This document shows positions 1 to 5,666 of a stretch of DNA of 7,988 nucleotides, piece by piece (the first letter of the stretch is position 1; every line of letters starts with the position of its first letter). The notes under the pieces were generated by a model that was not told where the DNA came from, made no database searches, and saw only the letters and a list, made by a program, of their open reading frames with translations. The position numbers were made by a program, and so were the translations under genes. Where the stretch lies: the NCBI GenBank assembly GCA_025363325.1, contig JANYEF010000013.1, positions 1-7,988 of the forward strand, in the 5' to 3' direction. The stretch comes from Nitrospira sp. (GTDB lineage: Bacteria > Nitrospirota > Nitrospiria > Nitrospirales > Nitrospiraceae).

Positions 1-2
1 CA

Positions 3-1511
3 GTTGAACTCAAGGTGAGAGGTGAGGCGCAAGAAGTAAGAGGATGGGTGGCGACGGAGCATCGGGCGCAGGTCAAAACAGTTTTTGCGAGTGGAGATGA
101 TGCGGCACTCGATGCCATTGTGCTCGGCTGGATGGAAAGTATTGGCCCAACGACGGCGATGGAACTCGCGATACGATTGCATGTTCCCGCTCAATGGATT
201 GATCAGTCGTTCATTCGCCTCGAAGCATCCGGTCTCATCCTGCGCGGCCAATTCCGACCGGTATCCCTTTACCCCTCACCCCTTACCCCTCACGAGATTG
301 AGTGGTGCCACCGCCGGCTGCTGGCGCGCATTCATCGTTTAACCATTGGCAGACTGCGCAAAGAAGTTGAACCGGTGAGCGCGGCAGAGTTCATGCGATT
401 TTTGTTTCAATGGCAACATGTCTCCCCTGGGTCGCGTCTCCATGGCGAGGCCGGTCTCTTGGACATCATTGGGCAACTGGCCGGCTTCGAAGCCGCAGCC
501 TCGGCCTGGGAGCCACATTTGCTCCGTACGCGGCTGGCGAAGTATGAGCCGGAGCTATTGGACCGGCTCTGTTTGAGCGGGGCAGTCAGCTGGGGCAGGC
601 TGTCTCCTCATCCACGGCTTGCGCACGTCGGCGATCTTGAACGACATCGGATCATCCCAACGAGTGTGGCGCCAATTAGTCTCTTCCCACGTGATGAGAG
701 CGAGTGGTTGATGGATGTGTTCCACGATGACGCCGCATCGGTTGGACCTGACCCGTTTATCCAGTTGAGTTCCGTGGCGCAGGGCCTGCGTCGCACCTTG
801 CACGAGCGAGGTGCGAGCTTCTTTGCCGACCTTGTGCGGATGACCAGCCATCTTCCGACGGAAGTGGAAGAAGGACTCTGGGAACTCGTGGCCGCCGGCC
901 TGGTCACGGCGGACGGCTTCGACAACTTGCGCGCGCTCATCGATCCACGCCGTCGGCGGGCGGAAGGACGAGAACGTGCGCGCCGTCCGCGCCATGCCAC
1001 CGGTCGTTGGTCGCTGCTCCGACAGGCCATCAGCCATCAGCCACCGGCGACCAGCTCTGTAGAGAGGGTCGCGCACCAGTTGTTGCGCAGATACGGCGTG
1101 GTGTTCCGCGACTTGTTGGGGCGAGAAACGCTGGCATTATCCTGGCGCGATCTGCTGGTGCAGTACCGTCGGATGGAGCTGCAAGGCGAGATCCGTGGGG
1201 GGCGGTTTGTGGGCGGCTTTACCGGAGAGCAATTCGCGTTGCCGGAAGCTGTCGAATCGTTACGGGCAATGAGAAAGCGGAACGAGTCGGGTGCTACCTC
1301 TCACGACGTCAAACTGTCTGCCAGCGACCCGTTGAATCTCGCAGGAGTCATCTTGCCGGGTCCACGCGTGCCCGCGGTACCGTCGAACTTCGTGGTGTTT
1401 CGTGACGGGGCGATGGTGCGAGCCGTTCTAGCCAGGACTAGTCATGAATACCGTCGCGAGGCGTTCGAGACCGAAGCCCTCCAGGGCTTCTCGCAAGTAA
1501 GGCCGACGTAG
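3..1511 (+). CDS. Lhr-type ATP-dependent helicase, C-terminal part (5' end outside the window)
   Basis: This is the tail of a large Lhr-family DNA helicase. The frame is open to the left edge (codons read V-E-L-K before the GTG at 15), so the RecA-like motor domains should lie upstream and GTG 15 is not the true start. The visible part is helical and winged-helix-like. It contains an E-W-C-x-R-R-L-L-A-R-I-H-R segment (about residues 95-108 counted from GTG 15), EPVSAAEFMRFLFQWQHV (119-136), LDRLCLSGAVSWGRLSP (182-198), RRYGVVFRDLLGRE, and a terminal S-A-D-P-L-N-L-AGV-I-LPGPRVPA block followed by VVFRDG (460-465). All are typical of the C-terminal extension of long bacterial Lhr proteins. From the family, this extension resembles AlkZ-type winged helices and is linked to DNA repair. 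Oddities: three repeat tracts lie inside the frame, and residues 473-498 come from the inverted-repeat element at 1430-1606. It converges on the stress-protein gene. Confidence 0.82.
   Translation, partial: VELKVRGEAQEVRGWVATEHRAQVKTVFASGDDAALDAIVLGWMESIGPTTAMELAIRLHVPAQWIDQSFIRLEASGLILRGQFRPVSLYPSPLTPHEIEWCHRRLLARIHRLTIGRLRKEVEPVSAAEFMRFLFQWQHVSPGSRLHGEAGLLDIIGQLAGFEAAASAWEPHLLRTRLAKYEPELLDRLCLSGAVSWGRLSPHPRLAHVGDLERHRIIPTSVAPISLFPRDESEWLMDVFHDDAASVGPDPFIQLSSVAQGLRRTLHERGASFFADLVRMTSHLPTEVEEGLWELVAAGLVTADGFDNLRALIDPRRRRAEGRERARRPRHATGRWSLLRQAISHQPPATSSVERVAHQLLRRYGVVFRDLLGRETLALSWRDLLVQYRRMELQGEIRGGRFVGGFTGEQFALPEAVESLRAMRKRNESGATSHDVKLSASDPLNLAGVILPGPRVPAVPSNFVVFRDGAMVRAVLARTSHEYRREAFETEALQGFSQVRPT
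14..27. repeat. GGTGAG direct repeat inside the helicase frame
   Basis: GGTGAGAGGTGAGG is a near-tandem GGTGAG unit, followed by a purine-rich stretch to about 47. Read on the minus strand it is CCTCACCTCTCACC, the same CCTCAC-type composition as the tract at 265-294. It encodes residues V-R-G-E in the helicase. Confidence 0.5.
265..294. repeat. CCCCTCAC-type tandem repeat inside the helicase frame
   Basis: Two exact copies of TTACCCCTCAC (269-279 and 283-293) sit 14 bp apart in a pyrimidine-rich tract. The tract encodes about ten residues (SLYPSPLTPH, residues 84-93 from GTG 15). They interrupt an otherwise recognisable Lhr segment between RGQFRP and EIEWCHRR. The tract is in frame and looks like an intergenic-type low-complexity repeat that has entered the coding sequence. 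Confidence 0.7.
1026..1045. repeat. GCCATCA heptamer tandem repeat inside the helicase frame
   Basis: GCCATCA occurs twice in tandem (1026-1032, 1033-1039) and is followed by the degenerate copy GCCACC. It encodes A-I-S-H-Q-P-P (residues 338-344 from GTG 15), a low-complexity linker between GRWSLLRQ and the following helix. A similar GTCAGCTGTCAGC stretch lies between the lipoprotein and stress-protein genes near 2514-2526. Confidence 0.6.
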
Positions 1512-1606
1512 GCGTACTTGCAGTCCGTCGAGGAGGCCGAACGAGAAAAGCCCTGTCGGGCGAGAGGATCGGACGACGTAGCAGGTATTCATGAATAGTC
1601 CGGGCT
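1430..1606. mobile_element. 177-bp element with 23-bp terminal inverted repeats (MITE-like, non-autonomous)
   Basis: The left end (1430-1452) and the reverse complement of the right end (1584-1606) match at 21 of 23 positions. The 17-nt core is GACTAGTCATGAATACC on the left and GACTATTCATGAATACC on the right. Similarity stops sharply on the inner side. The right end holds the 12-bp palindrome TATTCATGAATA (1586-1597). Inside are an 8-bp hairpin, GAAGCCCT/AGGGCTTC (1473-1490), and a smaller GCCC/GGGC hairpin (1550-1561). No transposase fits in this length. On the minus strand an open frame of 54 codons runs from the ATG in the right repeat (1592) to a TAG at 1428, so it spans the element almost exactly. 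It may be incidental. The element sits between convergent genes and supplies the stop codon of the helicase frame. As RNA it would fold into a long stem that could stop transcription in both directions. Target-site duplication is not obvious. Confidence 0.65.
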
Positions 1607-1620
1607 GGGACGGGGGGCTG

Positions 1621-1659
1621 CGAACAGACCGAACGAGCAGACTGAGTGGAGCGGACGGA
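1621..1659. repeat. Degenerate GAACAGACC-type repeat
   Basis: This is a purine-rich tract of loosely repeated GAAC/CAGAC/GGAC units just downstream of the stress-protein stop codon. It starts with CGAACAGACC, which recurs exactly at 4281-4290 in the other convergent intergenic gap. It appears to be a decayed copy of the same repeat family as 4201-4303. Confidence 0.4.
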
Positions 1660-2496
1660 CTAATCAGGCCCGGCAGGAATAGCGAGTAAGGGGCAACGCG
1701 CGCCACGGACCACCCGTTCAGTGGTACTTCCGCGAAGCAGGTCGAACAGGCTGGTATGTCCTTCCGTCATCATCACGATCAGGTCCACATCGAAATCCGC
1801 TCCCGCCGCCAAGATCCACTCGACCGGATCGCCCTTGGCGACAAGTGTATCCCACGACCAGCCTGGGCGCTCTGGCTTGGTGACTCTCGGGGGATCGGCT
1901 TCCGTCCCAAGATGCACCAGCTCGAATAAGACCTTCTCGCTGCCCAGCATGCTCGCCAGGTCTGCGGCAAGATCGATGGCCGGTTGCGGGTGCGGCTTAT
2001 GGGCGATTGGGATCAACACCCTGGTCAGATTCGTGCGGCCTGTCTCCGCTGAGACAAACCCCTCGACACCAGCCGGTACAAAGAGCGTTCTGGCATGGGA
2101 GCCGCGAGCCACGGGCTCAGCGACCGCGTGGTGCGTGAGACGAGCGAGGCCTTCATGCTGATGAGTAGACAGCACGAGCAGCTCTGTGGGGTGCGCCATC
2201 AGCTGTTTGAGGATGGCGCCCGTGGCATTGTCTGCGACGGCGCGGACGCGTTTGATCTGGACGCCCAATTTCGCGACATCATCCTTCGAGCAGCCCTCCT
2301 GCAAGACTCCCCAGCGAGCGAGGAGTGGTCGGATGCGAGGGAAGTCCTCGAAGTCTTTTCGTTCAATCGCCGGGTCGACGTGCATCATCGTCAGCTCTCC
2401 CTGCGCGAGGCAGGCGAGCTTCACGGCATGGGCGAACGCCGCCGAATCTGCGGCGGAGAAATCAGTGGGATGAAAAATTCGGCGAAATGGGAGCAT
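1660..2496 (-). CDS. Tandem-domain universal stress protein (UspA family)
   Basis: This is a cytosolic protein of 278 residues with two Usp folds. Domain 1 covers about 1-142: it opens with RRIFHPTDFS, has LTMMHVDP after the second strand, and ends in the TLFVPAG strand. Domain 2 covers about 157-276: it opens with TRVLIPIAHKP and ends in CPLLAIPAG. Domain 2 keeps most of the ATP-binding loop (family consensus G-x2-G-x9-G-S/T) as GHTSLFDLLRGST at 246-258, although the first glycine of the pattern is methionine. The matching loop of domain 1 (STHQHEGLARLTHHAV) lacks the glycines and is probably not a nucleotide site. The start ATG at 2496 is chosen because the Usp strand begins at once. I see no good Shine-Dalgarno sequence before it. 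It lies 25 nt after the lipoprotein stop on the same strand, so it is likely translated from a shared transcript. The exact stress response is unknown. Confidence 0.88.
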   Translation of the reverse strand: MLPFRRIFHPTDFSAADSAAFAHAVKLACLAQGELTMMHVDPAIERKDFEDFPRIRPLLARWGVLQEGCSKDDVAKLGVQIKRVRAVADNATGAILKQLMAHPTELLVLSTHQHEGLARLTHHAVAEPVARGSHARTLFVPAGVEGFVSAETGRTNLTRVLIPIAHKPHPQPAIDLAADLASMLGSEKVLFELVHLGTEADPPRVTKPERPGWSWDTLVAKGDPVEWILAAGADFDVDLIVMMTEGHTSLFDLLRGSTTERVVRGARCPLLAIPAGPD

Positions 2497-2521
2497 CGGT
2501 GTGTCGATCGTCCGTCAGCTG

Positions 2522-2914
2522 TCAGCGAGCCAGCATCCGCAACTGTTGGAGCCGGGCTTCATGATCGGACGTCATGAGCGCCTCGAACTCCCCTTGTGCC
2601 TTCGCGTGAAAGGCCGCTTGCTGGTCGCTCGACAGTCCCAAGAGGGTGCCGAGCGATGTGACATATTCCCCCTGTCCTCGCGCCAGGTCCTGTTCCACAT
2701 TCGTCTGGTTCAAGGCCATGAAGGCGGTGAGCTTATATTCTGGATGCAAGAGGCCGTCCTCATTCCACCAGGTGCGCCCGGACGTCGTGCCTGTGACGTT
2801 GGAGGTGGTATCCGTGAACTCTTTGGTCGTGCCCTTGAGTGTGCAGCCTGACGCGAACAACATGAGCACCGTGCTGCAGGCCAGGAGCCCGATCCTAACA
2901 TTGACCTGTTTCAT
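2522..2914 (-). CDS. Small lipoprotein, DUF3015-like
   Basis: This is a predicted exported lipoprotein of 130 residues. It has an N-terminal K/R region, a hydrophobic core (I8-F20) and a lipobox-like FASGC with the modified cysteine at C24, though the -3 residue is Ala rather than the preferred Leu. After a Thr/Ser-rich stretch (29-48) comes the block TWWNEDGLLHPEYK (48-61), and then NVEQDLARGQGEYVTSLGTLLG (72-93). The D-x-A-R-G-Q/E-G-E motif followed by a short Leu-rich helix resembles DUF3015 proteins, whose function is not known. The ATG at 2914 is preferred over an upstream in-frame ATG at 2971. A strong AGGAGGT (2921-2927) lies 6 nt before it, and the signal sequence starts there. It is the first gene of a probable operon with the universal stress protein. 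Confidence 0.8.
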   Translation of the reverse strand: MKQVNVRIGLLACSTVLMLFASGCTLKGTTKEFTDTTSNVTGTTSGRTWWNEDGLLHPEYKLTAFMALNQTNVEQDLARGQGEYVTSLGTLLGLSSDQQAAFHAKAQGEFEALMTSDHEARLQQLRMLAR

Positions 2915-2934
2915 GAGAGAACCTCCTCGGTGTG

Positions 2935-2953
2935 GAAGGGAACGGCTCCCTTC
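2935..2953 (-). other. Leader hairpin of the lipoprotein operon
   Basis: GAAGGGA and TCCCTTC form a perfect 7-bp stem with a 5-nt loop. It lies in the presumed 5' leader, between the predicted promoter and the AGGAGGT ribosome-binding site at 2921-2927. It has no U-tract, so it is not a terminator. It might stabilise the transcript or be an operator, but nothing else in the sequence decides this. Confidence 0.35.
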
Positions 2954-2969
2954 GTCGTTGATCGGCTCC

Positions 2970-2997
2970 ACTATATCACACGCGGGCTACAGTTCAG
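2970..2997 (-). promoter_or_regulatory. Predicted sigma-70 extended -10 promoter for the lipoprotein/Usp operon
   Basis: Read on the minus strand, TGATATAGT (2970-2978) is an extended -10 element: TG, one base, then TATAGT, which matches 5 of 6 of TATAAT. A weak -35, CTGAAC (2992-2997), lies 16 bp upstream. This would start transcription near 2963, leaving a leader of about 50 nt before ATG 2914. The site lies in the 151-bp gap shared with the divergent gene at 3066. Confidence 0.42.
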
Positions 2998-3065
2998 CCG
3001 GATGTGTGCCGATAGAAGACCTGCGCGGTATGTTGCACCGAGCCTATTAATCGAGGAGACGCCTG

Positions 3066-4049
3066 ATGTCTGTCCAAGCGCTGACCCAAGTCGATCCTAC
3101 GCAGTTCTTTAACCCGCCCTCTACGAATGGCACGGGGACCCAGCGATTGAATACCCAGGTCAGCGGGATCGCGGTCTCCAACGACTTCTCTGGCCGCCTG
3201 AGCGTCACGACGGCGGAAGGTGACACCATCACCCTCTCGGCGGATATTGAATCCGATTTCCGGGCAGTGAACTACAAGTCCCATGTCGAAGGCGATGGCA
3301 AGACGGTAGACATTGAAGCGAAATATGCCGAGTATTCACTGAAACAAGAGTTTGGCGTAACGGTCGAAGGTGATCTCAACGAACAAGAGGTCAAGGATCT
3401 AGCCAAGCTGTTCCGAAAAGTCGCCAACATCTTCAAGAAATTCTTGAGCGGGCAGGATGACGAGGCCCTGGCCAAGACGGCGAAACTGGCCGAGCGCTTT
3501 GGAAAACTGTCATCTCTCTCAAGTCTGGACCTCAGTGTGGACGTGGAACGGTCCGTCACAGTCCTCGCCGCGCAGATCGCCTCCGAAGTGACTGGTCAAC
3601 CTGTGCTGCCGACGGGCCAGCAACCGCAGATACCTGCCTCGACGTCTCACATCGCTACCCCGGGTGGGGCGCCTTCGGCGGCTGCGGTGATCCCCCAACC
3701 GTCCACTGGTACCACGGCGCCCACCCCGTTATCGACCGCAGCACCCGTTGCGATCTCAACAGACGCGACGCACCTCAGTGTCCCTGCGCAGGAGACGCAG
3801 CAGCCCAGGTCCCTGGCTCAGCAAGTCTTGGATGCGCTGGAGGAGACCAAGGTGGAGTCGCGCAAGGTCCGAAAGTATCTCCCCGACTTCCTCAAGCACC
3901 TGCAGGAGGACTTGCGCAAGGGCCTCCGCGATGAACGCGAAAACAAGACGACGCCGACTAACGAGGTCCAAGCACCTGCCAACAGGAGTGCCTTCTTCGC
4001 GTATCAAGCAACAAGTCACACTTCAGTGTCTCTCTCAATCCGAACGTAG
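3066..4049 (+). CDS. Conserved-looking cytosolic protein of unknown function, with a Pro/Thr/Ala linker
   Basis: This protein has 327 residues, no signal peptide, no membrane segment and no cysteine. I do not recognise a named family. Residues 32-100 are predicted beta-rich (GIAVSNDFSGRLSVTTAEGD through YSLKQEFGVTVEGD). Residues 103-150 form an acidic/basic helix pair (LNEQEVKDLAKLFRKVANIFKKFLSG, then DDEALAKTAKLAERFGKL). Residues 175-247 are a low-complexity Pro/Thr/Ser/Ala linker. Residues 248-295 are a charged, probably coiled helix (ALEETKVESRKVRKYLPDFLKHLQEDL split over two helices). The last 20 residues (FFAYQATSHTSVSLSIRT) look like a beta strand. The start is ATG 3066, with GAGGAG at 3053-3058 spaced 7 nt away. 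It is transcribed divergently from the lipoprotein and ends at a strong hairpin. Roles in surface or appendage assembly are possible but unsupported. Confidence 0.8.
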   Translation: MSVQALTQVDPTQFFNPPSTNGTGTQRLNTQVSGIAVSNDFSGRLSVTTAEGDTITLSADIESDFRAVNYKSHVEGDGKTVDIEAKYAEYSLKQEFGVTVEGDLNEQEVKDLAKLFRKVANIFKKFLSGQDDEALAKTAKLAERFGKLSSLSSLDLSVDVERSVTVLAAQIASEVTGQPVLPTGQQPQIPASTSHIATPGGAPSAAAVIPQPSTGTTAPTPLSTAAPVAISTDATHLSVPAQETQQPRSLAQQVLDALEETKVESRKVRKYLPDFLKHLQEDLRKGLRDERENKTTPTNEVQAPANRSAFFAYQATSHTSVSLSIRT

Positions 4050-4085
4050 AGTAACAACGTCAGCCACAGGGTTGGCGTCAAGTAC

Positions 4086-4126
4086 ACGGCGAGGCGTGGG
4101 TATCCCACGCCTCGCCGTTGTCGTTT
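4086..4126 (+). terminator. Intrinsic terminator downstream of the gene at 3066-4049
   Basis: A perfect 15-bp GC-rich stem (ACGGCGAGGCGTGGG, 4086-4100, with its exact complement at 4104-4118) encloses a TAT loop and is followed by TGTCGTTT. It begins 36 nt after the stop codon. The U-tract is short and interrupted, but stem strength and position support termination on the plus strand. Confidence 0.75.
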
Positions 4127-4200
4127 CAGTTCCAGCAGGTTGCGGGAAAAACCATTTCTGCACAGCGGAACTTCGGTGGCCACACGTCTGGGGCAGGCCT

Positions 4201-4303
4201 GGTCTGTCTGGTCCATCTGGTCTCTCAGGCTGATCTGGTCTATCTAGTTGGTCTGGTTCAAGCAAATAATCGAGCCAGACCGAACAGACCAAATGAACAA
4301 GAC
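4201..4303. repeat. GGTCTNTCT 9-bp tandem array with an inverted half
   Basis: Three contiguous 9-bp units (GGTCTGTCT 4201-4209, GGTCCATCT 4210-4218, GGTCTCTCA 4219-4227) are followed by spaced copies at 4237-4245 and 4250-4258. From 4272 the complementary form appears (CCAGACC, CGAACAGACC). GTTGGTCTGGTTC (4247-4259) and GAGCCAGACCGAAC (4272-4285) pair over 13 bp, with one bulged G and one G-T pair, around a 12-nt loop. It occupies the convergent gap between 3066-4049 and the DUF2330 gene, and may also limit readthrough into the opposite gene. Confidence 0.65.
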
Positions 4304-4322
4304 AGGCTGCCAGGGCGTGCGA

Positions 4323-5666
4323 TCAGTTCACCCACAACCGCTGATACCACTGCTTCTCGATCGGGGCTGATGCCGTCTCGATGTTCATCGTCCGGCGAAT
4401 GTCGCCGATGTTCCAGCCGGTCAGCGTCGCCAGCGTCTGTGCCTCACGTTCATAACGTTCGCGCAGCTGTTGCCGATAGGCGGTCGCAGCCGGACATTCA
4501 TCCTGGCCGGCCCAAGGGTGGCGGAGAACATAGCGGGCCTGGAAGGTGGCCCGATCCGACGTTTCCTGGAACACCAGGTCTTCTGGAAAATGCGCCGCAT
4601 CGTAGCGGACATGCAGTCTGGTCAGGAAGACGTTCTGCGCTTGGCCCATCCCCCTACCCGTCCGCCCAATGTTCTCCTGCCAGAACACCCCCAACCCACG
4701 CAGTTCCTCGGCTGAGAGCGGATTGGCGGCGCAAGGATCGCACCAGTTCATGTCCCAAGCATATTCCATGAACACACCGCGCTCGCTCTCACGCTTCACT
4801 TGTTGCGTGAAGAGATCGCGATAGAAGTCGCCGAATGTATCTTTCACATAGAGCGGGATCTCCTGCGCCTCCGGTAGGCGCACGGTCCGGTAGTTTGTCG
4901 TTTCGACCCGGCCTTGCTTCGTCAGGAAGTAGATGAAGAGTTCCTGCGCGCCATCGGCATTCACTGTGCCAAGACGGATCGGCAACATGAACTTCGGCGA
5001 CTCGAAGGCAAGCTGGAGCGGGCGCAAGTGGGCCAGGCTGAGTTTCGCTTGTTCACCCAGATTCACCTTGGCCACGAAAAACTTCATCCCCTGTTTCAAA
5101 TAGCTGTGCAGGACGGACGAGGCTCCGGCTGGAATGCGATAGCCGTTCTCGCTCAGCCAGGTTTCCAACCCGGCGCTCTCCTTCGCGGAGAGGATCAGGA
5201 TGTCGTACTCACCCACGGTATATTGCGCCTCAACCGTCACGCCTAAGGCACGTTCCCGTTCAGGCCTTGCCGATGCAGCCTGAGGCAGGCTCTTCAACGC
5301 GTCCATCGATCGCCGTTCGTAGAGCATGACCTGGCAGGGATTCTCATCGAAGTATTCGACCAGCCTCGGTGCCGAATAGTCGGCTAGGTGTTTCAAGACC
5401 GCCGGGTCGCCGATGTGGATCTGCTCCTTCTCCAAGACCGTCGGCACCGACACGACCATGGCGAACTCCTTCACCTCGCCTTTGAAATCGTTCGCCATCG
5501 TGATGACCGTCTTGTTGTCGTGGCGCGCGATCACAACCTCTGAGGCCTTGTTGAACAGTTTCGTATCGGCTTTCCCGACATAGAAGCCACAGAAAGCGGA
5601 AGCCGACCCGCTCCACACGAGCAGGCCGACGAAGACTGTGAGTGCAGAAACCAGAGTGCGTCTCAT
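4323..5666 (-). CDS. Secreted DUF2330 family protein
   Basis: This is an exported protein of 447 residues. A signal peptide is clear: RR near the N-terminus, a hydrophobic core (L5-W18) and a likely cleavage after SASA (residue 24). The mature protein starts F-C-G-F-Y-V, a typical opening of DUF2330 proteins, followed by ASEVVIARHDNKTVITMANDF and FAMVVSVPTVL (68-78). That domain family has no established biochemical role. Five cysteines are present (C26, C111, C309, C312, C391), including a C-D-P-C pair at 309-312 that is not a haem site because no His follows. There is no C-terminal membrane anchor, so it is probably a soluble periplasmic or secreted protein. ATG 5666 has AAAGGAGGT (5671-5679) 4 nt upstream and overlaps the stop of the RnfD-like gene (ATGA), a sign of translational coupling. 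Its function is probably tied to that membrane protein. Confidence 0.85.
   Translation of the reverse strand: MRRTLVSALTVFVGLLVWSGSASAFCGFYVGKADTKLFNKASEVVIARHDNKTVITMANDFKGEVKEFAMVVSVPTVLEKEQIHIGDPAVLKHLADYSAPRLVEYFDENPCQVMLYERRSMDALKSLPQAASARPERERALGVTVEAQYTVGEYDILILSAKESAGLETWLSENGYRIPAGASSVLHSYLKQGMKFFVAKVNLGEQAKLSLAHLRPLQLAFESPKFMLPIRLGTVNADGAQELFIYFLTKQGRVETTNYRTVRLPEAQEIPLYVKDTFGDFYRDLFTQQVKRESERGVFMEYAWDMNWCDPCAANPLSAEELRGLGVFWQENIGRTGRGMGQAQNVFLTRLHVRYDAAHFPEDLVFQETSDRATFQARYVLRHPWAGQDECPAATAYRQQLRERYEREAQTLATLTGWNIGDIRRTMNIETASAPIEKQWYQRLWVN

Noticed and set aside
555..1076. Long minus-strand frame opposite the helicase gene.
   Set aside because: It is antisense to a clearly recognisable Lhr coding region, has no ribosome-binding site or family features, and is expected in GC-rich DNA.
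1721..2577. Several plus-strand frames opposite the universal stress protein.
   Set aside because: The minus-strand frame encodes a clear tandem Usp protein. The opposite frames are Arg/Ser/Ala-rich shadows.
4118..4771. Plus-strand frame of 217 codons across the GGTCTNTCT repeat.
   Set aside because: It is made of repeat-derived Ser/Gly/Leu and the antisense of the DUF2330 gene. No start signal or family features are visible.
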